A DNA stretch of 64,000 nucleotides from Neomoorella thermoacetica (GTDB lineage Bacteria; Bacillota; DSM-521; Neomoorellales; Neomoorellaceae). The translations under genes and the position numbers were made by a program. The stretch covers positions 1 to 64,000 of the forward strand of contig NZ_MDDC01000006.1 in NCBI RefSeq assembly GCF_001875325.1, read 5' to 3'. Below the pieces are notes generated by a model. That model saw only the letters and a list, made by a program, of their open reading frames with translations. It was not told the origin of the DNA and searched no databases. Below are positions 25,980-33,486 of this stretch, in pieces. The first letter of the stretch is position 1. Every line of letters begins with the position of its first letter.

Positions 25980-27543
25980 TAGTCTCTACCTCCTCTTCCA
26001 GGTTACACAGGGCGCGGGGCAAAAAGTCCAATAAATCCCCGGCCATCAGGGCCTGCTGGCCCCGCTCCCTGGCCGCTTCATCCCCGGCCGCCCCGTGGAG
26101 ATAGGCTCCCAGGGCGGCAGCCACCCCGGGCTCCAGCCCCTGGCCTGCGAGCCCGGCAATAATCCCTGTCAATACATCGCCGCTGCCGGCGGTAGCCATG
26201 CCGGGGTTACCGGTAGGATTGATATATACCTGCCCGTCCGGCCAGGCAATAACCGTCCGGGCGCCCTTCAACAGGAGGACCACCTGCCATTCCCGGGCGT
26301 ACCTGGCGGCAATCTCCAGGCGGTCTTCCTGGATCTTGGCGGCGGTAGTTCCCAGCAGGCGGGCCATTTCGCCGGGGTGCGGGGTCAGGACCAGGGGGCC
26401 GTGATCGCCGGTCAGGACCCTGGTATCTGTCGCCAGGGCGTTCAGGGCATCGGCGTCTACCACCGCCGGCACCTGCACCCTGGGGAGCAGTTCTTTTACC
26501 AGGTCTACCGTAGCCGGGTCCCGGGAAAGGCCCGGGCCGATGGCCAGGACGTCGATTTCCGCCAGGCGCTCCAGGAGCGGGTCCAGGGCGTCACGGCTTA
26601 AGGCCCCAGCCGGCGTCTCCGGCAGGGAGAGGGTCATGACCTCGGTAGTTTTCATGGCCAGGATACCCTGAATCCCCCGGGGAACGGCAGCCGTTACCAG
26701 GCCGGCCCCGGCCTTTAAAGCGGCCGTAGCCGCCAGGGTAATAGCGCCGGTAAGGCCCGGTGAACCGCCCACCGCCAGGACCCTGCCATATAAACCCTTG
26801 TGGCCGCTGGCCTCCCGGCGTGGCAACCGGGAGCGGCACCAGGCGGCCGTCAGGAGCCGCCGGTTAAAGTGCTGGGTGGCAACGAGTTTCTGGGGAATGC
26901 CGATATCGGCTACCTCCAGGCGTCCGGTCAGGCTGGCTCCCGGCTCGACGACCAGGCCGAGTTTGGGCAGGGCGAAGGTAACCGTCCAGGTGGCCTGGAT
27001 GCAGGGTCCGAAGCAACGCCCCGTATCCGCCTCCAGCCCGGACGGCAGGTCTACGGCCACCGTCTCCCGGTGGGCTTTATTGATCATATTAATGACGGCA
27101 GCCGGCAACCCCATGGCCGCCCCTTTAAAGCCCGTACCAAAGATGGCGTCTACCACCAGGTCGGCATAGAGCAGGGCGATGTCGGCCCGCTGCAGGTGGC
27201 TCTCCCCGAGGAGCAACAGCAGCTTGCCGCCCATTCTCTGGTAGATCTCCAGATTGGTCCTGGCGTCGCCCCGGATATCCTCCGGCCGGGCCAGGAGAAA
27301 GACCTTGACCTCGGCCCCCCGATTCAGCAGATGGCGGGCGACCACCAGGCCGTCGCCGCCATTGTTCCCTTTACCACAGAATATTAAAATCCGGCGGTTG
27401 GCTACCCGGCCCTGAAAGTGGCGCTCGATGGATTCCACCACCCGCAGGCCGGCGTTTTCCATCAGGACGATACCGGGTATCATGTACTCGCTGGACGCCA
27501 GGCGATCCAGTTGTCCCATTTCTGCTGCCGTTACCAGGTACAT
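25951..27543 (-). CDS. nnr: bifunctional NAD(P)H-hydrate epimerase/dehydratase
   Basis: Metabolite-repair enzyme that epimerises and dehydrates damaged NAD(P)HX. N-terminal epimerase domain (to about residue 210): [18 protein letters not shown] and [15 protein letters not shown]-terminal ADP-dependent dehydratase: [20 protein letters not shown] and [13 protein letters not shown]. 530 residues, the normal fused length. The damage forms faster with heat, which fits a thermophile. Confidence 0.95.
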   Translation of the reverse strand: MYLVTAAEMGQLDRLASSEYMIPGIVLMENAGLRVVESIERHFQGRVANRRILIFCGKGNNGGDGLVVARHLLNRGAEVKVFLLARPEDIRGDARTNLEIYQRMGGKLLLLLGESHLQRADIALLYADLVVDAIFGTGFKGAAMGLPAAVINMINKAHRETVAVDLPSGLEADTGRCFGPCIQATWTVTFALPKLGLVVEPGASLTGRLEVADIGIPQKLVATQHFNRRLLTAAWCRSRLPRREASGHKGLYGRVLAVGGSPGLTGAITLAATAALKAGAGLVTAAVPRGIQGILAMKTTEVMTLSLPETPAGALSRDALDPLLERLAEIDVLAIGPGLSRDPATVDLVKELLPRVQVPAVVDADALNALATDTRVLTGDHGPLVLTPHPGEMARLLGTTAAKIQEDRLEIAARYAREWQVVLLLKGARTVIAWPDGQVYINPTGNPGMATAGSGDVLTGIIAGLAGQGLEPGVAAALGAYLHGAAGDEAARERGQQALMAGDLLDFLPRALCNLEEEVETIVAAGLGRD

Positions 27544-27651
27544 GGCTCAACCCTCTTCCGGCGAAAATAGAATCTAACCATGAAATATCAGCTACTGGTA
27601 CACTAACGTAACGGCGAGAGGGAGATCCCATGGGCTTAACTTCGTTTCTCT

Positions 27652-27680
27652 GAACCGGGTCGCCCTTCGCCTGGACCCTC
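27652..27680. repeat. intergenic repeat, copy B
   Basis: Counterpart of 21445-21473 (25 of 29 identical), between nnr and acpS. No coding sequence is supported in 27544-27732. Confidence 0.55.
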
Positions 27681-27732
27681 CCGCCCTTTGGTTAACCCTG
27701 CTCGCTATCAGCGGGAACCTGCCCTGCTCCAC

Positions 27733-28167
27733 TTATAACCCCGAATTTTTTTGGACCATGGAGTGGTCGCCAGCCCCCATAAGGGGCTCCTCCGAGAATG
27801 AACTTTCAGCCAGGGCTACCGCTGCGGCGTAAGCGTGGCAATGGGAGAGGCTGACGTTTATCTCACCCACCCCCATTTCCCGGGCCAGCTGCCGGGCCCG
27901 GTTGTGGAGGATTACCCGCGGTCGCCCTCCCTGTTCCCTGGTGATTTCAATATCCTGCCAGGAACAACGGCCCAGCCCTATCCCCAGGGCCTTCATTACC
28001 GCCTCCTTGGCCGCGAAACGAGCCGCCAGGGAAGCCCCGGGCCGGTGCCGGGCCAGGCAGTAGGCCAGCTCGGCCGGTGTAAATACCCTGGCCAGGAGGC
28101 GGGGATGGCGTTCTATAGACCGCTCCAGCCGGCCGATTTCAATGATGTCTATCCCGGACTTTAGCAT
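27733..28167 (-). CDS. acpS: holo-[acyl-carrier-protein] synthase AcpS
   Basis: Transfers phosphopantetheine from CoA to ACP. Motifs IDIIEIGRLERSIERHP, FAAKEAVMKALG and NVSLSHCHAYAAAVAL are all present. ATG 28167 is chosen (MLKSGIDIIEIG); the part upstream is not conserved. 144 residues, with about 20 extra residues at the C-terminus. Confidence 0.94.
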   Translation of the reverse strand: MLKSGIDIIEIGRLERSIERHPRLLARVFTPAELAYCLARHRPGASLAARFAAKEAVMKALGIGLGRCSWQDIEITREQGGRPRVILHNRARQLAREMGVGEINVSLSHCHAYAAAVALAESSFSEEPLMGAGDHSMVQKNSGL

Positions 28168-28239
28168 AATCCCATCATAACCATCTGCCTGCTCATTAAT
28201 TCTCTTTAAGCTATTCGGCAACAAGGTTGAAAAACCTTC

Positions 28240-28535
28240 TCTTTTGTAGAAATTACCTGGCCGGCAGTTCTTCTAACAACGCTACGGGAACTGTATGCGG
28301 CCCTGGGACCCGTTCCCGGCGGCGAAACAGCCCGGGCACGCCCCGGAAAGGGCGGGTAAAGACGGGGACAGGGAATGCGTGGCCTCTACTTCCCGCCCCG
28401 CCGGCCTTTGCGGCGGCAGCCAACACCGGGTATTGCGACCTCTACCGGGAAGGTGAAAGTACAGAGGAATTTTGGACCACGATTACGCCGGGTAGGCCTG
28501 AAAGCCGAACCTCCCGGTAAATCCGGGAGGTTTTT
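28240..28535 (+). ncRNA. possible structured RNA, unknown family
   Basis: About 290 bp without a credible gene but rich in inverted repeats: CAGTTC/GAACTG, GGGGACAGGGAA/TTCCCGCCCC and GACCTCT/AGAGG. It ends in a strong plus-strand terminator (28509-28535). The promoter of the next gene lies after this terminator, so the terminator must serve its own transcript. I compared it by eye with RNase P, tmRNA, SRP, 6S, cobalamin, TPP, FMN, lysine, ydaO and T-box patterns and found no match. Confidence 0.4.
28509..28535 (+). terminator. strong intrinsic terminator
   Basis: 9-bp perfect stem ACCTCCCGG/CCGGGAGGT (28509-28517 and 28523-28531), 5-nt loop, then TTTT (five T from 28531, the first paired in the stem). 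No plus-strand protein gene precedes it. Confidence 0.85.
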
Positions 28536-28543
28536 ATGCCCGG

Positions 28544-28572
28544 TTGACAAGAGGGCCGCTTCGGTGTAGCAT
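28544..28572 (+). promoter_or_regulatory. promoter of the LytS/LytR-type pair
   Basis: Consensus TTGACA (28544-28549), 17-bp spacer, TAGCAT (28567-28572). Confidence 0.8.
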
Positions 28573-28638
28573 GAAATTACAAAGGCTGGGAGTTGCTTTC
28601 TAAATTTTCTTATTATCCATTAAAAGGGAGGGCGGGGT

Positions 28639-30006
28639 GTGCGCCGTAAGGTTTACCTGCTTTTTGCTACTTTAACCATTAGCGAAGTTCTGGCGGCAGT
28701 ACTTTTTTTCCGCGTACCGCCCTTCCCGGCCTGCCTTGCCTTCGGGATTCTGAACGCCCTGGGGGCAGGCCTGGCGATATACTTCCAGGGGCTATCCTGT
28801 TCTTTACCCCGGCGGCCGGTAGAGGAAAACGCCAATTTTAATACCAATAGTATTTTTGTCTCCACCCTGCAGATTGCCGACCAGACCCTGCCGGTTTTGC
28901 GCGGCGGGTTAAATAAAACTACGGCGGCCAAGACGGCCGGTATTATCCAGGACCTCACCCAGGTGCCGGCCATAGCCATTACCGACCGGGAACGGGTCCT
29001 GACCTTCCTGGGCGTTGGATGCGACCAGCACCAGGCGGGGGACCGGATTCTCACGGAAGCCACCAAAGAGGTCATCGCCACCGGGCGCATGAGGGTTGTC
29101 CACACTCCCCAGGGCCTCTGCTGCCCAAGGTATGGTAAGAGCTGCAATTGCCCCCTGAAATCGGCGGTTATCGTCCCCCTGAAGTGCCGGGATGAGATTG
29201 TCGGCGCCCTCAAACTCTACCAGACCAGGGAAGGGGTTTTCCAGCCGGAGATTGTCCGCCTGGCCGTCGGCCTGGCCAATTTGTTGAGCCTGCAAATAGA
29301 GCTTTCCGAGCTGGACCGCCAGCGCCAGCTCCTCACCGAGGCGCGGCTGGAGGCCCTCAACGCCCAGATTAACCCTCACTTTTTCTTTAATACCCTGAAC
29401 ACCATCATTAGCTTCAGCCGGACGGACCCGGAGCGGGCCCGGCGCCTGCTTATCCGCCTGGCCAAACTCTTCCGGCAAACCTTGAGCCGCCACGGCAGCT
29501 TGACTACCCTGCAGGAAGAGCTGGATTGTGTTCGTACCTACCTGGTTCTGGAAAAGGCACGCTTCGGCAATAAGTTCCGCTACCTGCAGGACGTGCCGCA
29601 GGAACTGCTGGATTACCATATCCCCGTCCTCAGCCTGCAACCCCTGGTGGAAAATGCCGTTAACCACGGTCTGTTGCCCAAAGAAGGACCGGGTACGGTC
29701 AAGGTATCCGGCCGCCTGGTAGAGGGCGAGCTCCACCTGGCCGTCGAAGACGACGGCGTTGGTATCCCGGCCGGAAAGATCAACCTGGTGACGCAGCCGG
29801 GATACGGGTCAGGCAACGGCGTGGGGCTCAGTAACGTTAACCTGCGGTTCCAGAGCCTTTATGGTAAAGATTACGGGTTGCGCTTGATGAGCGAGGTTGG
29901 TAAAGGTACCACGGTAATCCTGCGGGTACCACTCCTGAAAGCAGCCATGGTCAAAGAAACCGTCCCCAATACCCCGGCAAAGGAGCTAATTGCCAGTGAC
30001 ACTTAA
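28639..30006 (+). CDS. LytS-type sensor histidine kinase with GAF domain
   Basis: 455 residues. Two N-terminal membrane helices (about residues 5-24 and 28-50) are far fewer than in classic LytS. A GAF-like sensor domain (about 75-220) contains a Cys-rich stretch CCPRYGKSCNCPLK. The His_kinase domain follows: phospho-His in NAQINPHFFFNTLN, then the ATPase part (VENAVNHGLLPK; VEDDGVGIP; GVGLSNVNLRF). It is likely membrane-bound with cytoplasmic sensing and pairs with the LytTR regulator overlapping its 3' end. The signal is unknown; the Cys cluster could sense redox or bind metal. Confidence 0.9.
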   Translation: MRRKVYLLFATLTISEVLAAVLFFRVPPFPACLAFGILNALGAGLAIYFQGLSCSLPRRPVEENANFNTNSIFVSTLQIADQTLPVLRGGLNKTTAAKTAGIIQDLTQVPAIAITDRERVLTFLGVGCDQHQAGDRILTEATKEVIATGRMRVVHTPQGLCCPRYGKSCNCPLKSAVIVPLKCRDEIVGALKLYQTREGVFQPEIVRLAVGLANLLSLQIELSELDRQRQLLTEARLEALNAQINPHFFFNTLNTIISFSRTDPERARRLLIRLAKLFRQTLSRHGSLTTLQEELDCVRTYLVLEKARFGNKFRYLQDVPQELLDYHIPVLSLQPLVENAVNHGLLPKEGPGTVKVSGRLVEGELHLAVEDDGVGIPAGKINLVTQPGYGSGNGVGLSNVNLRFQSLYGKDYGLRLMSEVGKGTTVILRVPLLKAAMVKETVPNTPAKELIASDT

Positions 30007-30760
30007 AGCCTTGATTGTCGATGACGAATACCCGGCGCGCCAGGAGCTCCGTTTTATGCTCCAGGAATTTAAGGATATCGAAATAGTCGGCGAGGCTACC
30101 AATGCCCGGGAAGCCCTAAACCTGATCAGCGCCCTTGATTATACCATCCTTTTCCTCGATATCAACATGCCCGGGATGAACGGCCTGGAACTCTCCCGGG
30201 CCATCCAGGAACGGCCCGGCCCGCCCTTTATTATTTTTGTCACGGCCTATGAGGAATACGCCCTGCAGGCCTTTGAGGTCAATGCTGTAGACTATCTCTT
30301 AAAGCCCTTCGATGAAAAACGCCTGCGCCAGGCTATCAATAAGGTCCGGCGCCTGGTGGAACAGCTCCAGCAGCCGGCGGCCCCGGCCGGCGAGGCAACT
30401 CCCGCCGCCGGTGTCAAAGTACGCCTGAACCGCCTGCCGGTGGAAAAGGAAGGCAAGACCATCCTCCTGGACCAGGATGACCTTATCTACGCCTGTACTC
30501 AGGGAGATAACGTCTACCTGAAGACCTCAACCGGCCAGTACCTGACCCGTTTCACCCTTAAGGAGCTGGAGAGCCGCCTGGACCCCCGGATTTTCTTCCG
30601 CTGCCATCGCTGCTACATTGTCAACCTGAACCGGGTGCGCGAGCTGGTCCCCTTCTTTAACGGCACTTATACCCTCATTATGGCCGACAAGCAGCAAAGC
30701 GAGGTCCCTGTGAGCCGCAACCAGGCCCGGAAGCTAAAGAGACTCCTGGGAATTAACTAA
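29996..30760 (+). CDS. LytTR-family response regulator
   Basis: Receiver domain (LIVDDEYPARQEL; Asp in LFLDINMPGMNG; KPFDEKRLRQA) plus a C-terminal LytTR DNA-binding domain (DLIYACTQGDNVYLKT; FFRCHRCYIVNLNRV; VPVSRNQARKLKRLLG). GTG 29996 is chosen with AAAGGAG 10 nt upstream; it overlaps the kinase by 11 bp. Such pairs typically control a membrane transporter or peptide carrier, but no target lies directly downstream. Confidence 0.92.
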   Translation: MTLKALIVDDEYPARQELRFMLQEFKDIEIVGEATNAREALNLISALDYTILFLDINMPGMNGLELSRAIQERPGPPFIIFVTAYEEYALQAFEVNAVDYLLKPFDEKRLRQAINKVRRLVEQLQQPAAPAGEATPAAGVKVRLNRLPVEKEGKTILLDQDDLIYACTQGDNVYLKTSTGQYLTRFTLKELESRLDPRIFFRCHRCYIVNLNRVRELVPFFNGTYTLIMADKQQSEVPVSRNQARKLKRLLGIN

Positions 30761-30877
30761 TCCTAATCCCTCCGGCAGGACTTTAAAGGCCCTGCCCTGC
30801 TGCAGTAAAAAAATCCTCCTGATGCAGTAGCGAGGACAGGGCACTGTATGCTATAATTGCCAGGGAGGTTGATGCAA

Positions 30878-31078
30878 GTGGCCCAGTGTAACGTTAAAGC
30901 CAATACGGAAAGGTGCACCTGCACTTATGAACCGTGCAGCCGTAAGGGTAAATGCTGTGAGTGTATAACCTTTCACCGCCAGTACGGCGAGCTACCGGGC
31001 TGCCTGTTCCCGCCGGAAGTAGAGCGGGCGTATGATCGCAGCATTGAGCGTTTTGTAGCCTGTCAGCGGGAAGCTTGA
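30878..31078 (+). CDS. small Cys-rich protein (DUF6485-like)
   Basis: 66 residues. Cysteines cluster at the start (CNVKANTERCTCTYEPCSRKG, then KCCECITFHRQYG). A LPGCLFPPEVERAYDRSIERF tail follows. The pattern recalls the DUF6485 family of clostridial anaerobes, perhaps a small metal- or Fe-S-binding protein. GTG 30878 fits best, with GGGAGG 9 nt upstream. It stands alone between the LytR-type regulator and hypE. Confidence 0.75.
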   Translation: MAQCNVKANTERCTCTYEPCSRKGKCCECITFHRQYGELPGCLFPPEVERAYDRSIERFVACQREA

Positions 31079-31117
31079 GGCAAAAAGGGCATATCCCAGG
31101 CGACTACAAAATTATAC

Positions 31118-32134
31118 TCAACAAATCCGTGGTAGAGGACTTCCAGCCATAAGATCTAAAAACTTAGCACCTCCAAGGGAGGTAGAGAGATAAACGTTAC
31201 CTTCACCTGCCCTCACCTCGCCTATGATACCGGCATCCCTTCCCAGTTCATGCCCCTGCATTACCGCTACCGCTTTTCCTGCTTCCTCTGGGCTGACAAT
31301 AACCATAAACTTCCCCTCGTTTGCCAGGTAAAGGGGATCCAGTCCCAGCATCTCGGCGGCACCCTTTACCCCGGCATCGACAGGAATACAATTTTCGTCC
31401 AGCCAGATATCTAAACCGCAGGCTGACGCAATTTCTTTGACGGTTGTTGCCAGGCCACCCCGGGTAAGATCCCGCATTATCTTGATCCCCCGGATTTCCT
31501 TTAAAAGCAGGCTAATTATACCGTTCAGCGGGGCACAATCGCTCATGACCTGTCCTGCAAAATCAAAGCCATACCGTTTACAAAGTACCGCGATACCGTG
31601 TTGCCCGAGGCTGCCGTTGACTAAAACTTTATCACCGGGTTTAATCCGGTGGTAACCCAAATCTACTCCTGGAAAAATATAACCGACACCGGTGGTGTTA
31701 ATAAAAATTTTATCTAAATGACCTTTTTCAACCACCTTGGTATCCCCGGTGACAATTTCTACGCCCGCCACCCCGCAGGCCCCGGCCATAGATTGGACAA
31801 TGCTTTCAAGATCGGCAAGGGGCAGTCCTTCTTCTAAAATAAAAGAAGCCGTGAGATAGACGGGCCGGGCGCCGCTGACCGCCAGATCATTTACCGTACC
31901 GCAAACCGCCAGTTTTCCCACATCCCCCCCGGGGAAGAAAGGCGGATCGACAACAAAGGAATCCGTAGTAATGGCCATCCTCCCTTGATTTACGGAAAAA
32001 ACCGCCGCATCGGTGAGCGTTTTCAGGATATTGCTTTCAAAGTAACGAAGAAAAAGGTTATTAATGAGTTCATGGGTAAGGGCACCCCCGTCACCGTGAG
32101 CCAGCAAAACAATATCCCTGCCATTCTCTTTCAT
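31118..32134 (-). CDS. hypE: hydrogenase maturation factor HypE
   Basis: Dehydrates carbamoylated Cys to make the thiocyanate used as the CN ligand of the NiFe site. AIR-synthase-like fold with DIVLLAHGDGGALTHELIN and TDSFVVDPPFFPGGDVGKLAVCGTVND. The essential C-terminal Cys is present in the ending PLPRIC. ATG 32134 is chosen (338 residues), 1 nt after the hypD stop. Last gene of the CO/hydrogenase operon. Confidence 0.96.
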   Translation of the reverse strand: MKENGRDIVLLAHGDGGALTHELINNLFLRYFESNILKTLTDAAVFSVNQGRMAITTDSFVVDPPFFPGGDVGKLAVCGTVNDLAVSGARPVYLTASFILEEGLPLADLESIVQSMAGACGVAGVEIVTGDTKVVEKGHLDKIFINTTGVGYIFPGVDLGYHRIKPGDKVLVNGSLGQHGIAVLCKRYGFDFAGQVMSDCAPLNGIISLLLKEIRGIKIMRDLTRGGLATTVKEIASACGLDIWLDENCIPVDAGVKGAAEMLGLDPLYLANEGKFMVIVSPEEAGKAVAVMQGHELGRDAGIIGEVRAGEGNVYLSTSLGGAKFLDLMAGSPLPRIC

Positions 32135-32135
32135 C

Positions 32136-33269
32136 CTAAATGCCACCTCCAACTGGAGAAAAACGTTCAAATCGATAGTAAGCCGCGCAGGCCCCTTCAC
32201 TGGAAACCATACAGGGGCCTACAGGACGGACAGGTGTACATACATCACCAAATAGCCGGCATTCCGGGGGTAAAAGTTTTCCCCGTAAAATTTCTTTACA
32301 GGCACAACCTGGCGGGTAAAGAGGTGTTGGCGGGGCCGGTTCTATATTTAGTTTAAATCGGGCATCGAAATCCCGAAAAGTTTCCCGTAGTGAAAGTCCG
32401 CTTTCAGGAATAACTCCAAGGCCCCGCCAGGGGACATCGACCTCCTCAAAACACTCCGCAATGCGCTTGCGGGCATCCAGGTTGCCTTCTTCCCGTACTA
32501 CCCGCGTGTACTTGTTCACAACCCGGGCCTCGCCCTGGAGCAATTGAAGCAAAAGCTCATGAAGGGCAATCAGAATATCCATGGGTTCAAAGCCGCTGAT
32601 TACCGACGGCAGGCCATACTCTTCAACGATAAAGTCAAACGCCCGCCTGCCAGTAATAGCGCTAACATGCCCCGGCAAGATAAGCCCGTCAAGTTTTAAT
32701 TCGGGGTCACTGAGAACGGCGCGGATGGCAGGGGGGATAAGTTTATGGGCCGAAAAAATACTAAAGTTTTTCACCCCTTTAGCCCGGGCCCTCGCAAGGC
32801 TTGCAGCGACTGCCGGGGCAGTCGTTTCAAAACCAATCCCTAAAAACACGACCTCTCTTCCCGGGTTGGCTTCAGCAAAGGCCACTGCGTCCAGGGGCGA
32901 GTAAAAAATGCGCACGTCGGCACCGCCGGCGCGTTCCCTCTCCAGGGAAGACCGGCTGCCGGGAACGCGTAACATATCCCCGAAGGTTCCCACCGTAACC
33001 CCGGGCAAGCGGGCCAGATTGACCATCATATCGATTTCCTGGTGATCGGTTACACAAACAGGACACCCGGGGCCGCTTCGCAATTCTACGCGACCTGCCA
33101 GCAAGCTCCGCAATCCCAGCCGGGAAATAGCCACTGTGTGTGTACCGCATACTTCTATAAAAACTGCCGGCCGCCCAAGGCGTTCCGCAACCGCATCTGC
33201 CAGGGCGGCAACCCGGCCCATGAGTTTCCTGCTTAGTTCCGTATCACAAAACCTGTCCAGGGGTGACAT
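32136..33269 (-). CDS. hypD: hydrogenase maturation factor HypD
   Basis: Fe-S scaffold that with HypC builds the Fe(CN)2CO unit. Motifs FIEVCGTHTVAISR, SGPGCPVCVTD and FLGIGFETTAPAVA are present, as is a C-terminal [4Fe-4S] region (GCACKEILRG; CRLFGDVCTP). 377 residues, overlapping hypC by 26 bp. Confidence 0.96.
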   Translation of the reverse strand: MSPLDRFCDTELSRKLMGRVAALADAVAERLGRPAVFIEVCGTHTVAISRLGLRSLLAGRVELRSGPGCPVCVTDHQEIDMMVNLARLPGVTVGTFGDMLRVPGSRSSLERERAGGADVRIFYSPLDAVAFAEANPGREVVFLGIGFETTAPAVAASLARARAKGVKNFSIFSAHKLIPPAIRAVLSDPELKLDGLILPGHVSAITGRRAFDFIVEEYGLPSVISGFEPMDILIALHELLLQLLQGEARVVNKYTRVVREEGNLDARKRIAECFEEVDVPWRGLGVIPESGLSLRETFRDFDARFKLNIEPAPPTPLYPPGCACKEILRGKLLPPECRLFGDVCTPVRPVGPCMVSSEGACAAYYRFERFSPVGGGI

Positions 33270-33486
33270 CGTTTAATTGTTCCTCCCACATTTTTACCAT
33301 CTGTTCGGCTTCTTTTAAATCAATCTTTTCGATGGCAAATCCGGCATGAACCAGCACATAATCGCCAACCTTTACCTGCCCCAGTAAAGCTATGGATATC
33401 TCCCTGCGGGTGCCGTGAACATCAATTATCGCGGTATCATCAGCCGCAGTTACCTTAATTACTTTACCCACAATACCTAAACACAT
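33244..33486 (-). CDS. hypC: hydrogenase maturation chaperone HypC
   Basis: 80-residue OB-fold chaperone. Starts MCLGIVGKVIKV with the required Cys2 at ATG 33486. QVKVGDYVLVHAGFAIEKID is the family motif. It delivers the iron centre to HyfG. It overlaps hypF by 10 bp. Confidence 0.96.
   Translation of the reverse strand: MCLGIVGKVIKVTAADDTAIIDVHGTRREISIALLGQVKVGDYVLVHAGFAIEKIDLKEAEQMVKMWEEQLNDVTPGQVL

Noticed and set aside
28240-28535. RNase P RNA, tmRNA, 6S or cobalamin riboswitch
   Set aside because: None of the conserved sequence blocks of these RNAs is present.
30761-30870. Terminator or promoter between the LytR gene and the Cys-rich gene
   Set aside because: An imperfect inverted repeat and a TATAAT exist, but there is no T-run, no good -35 box, and the ribosome site would lie at the transcript start.
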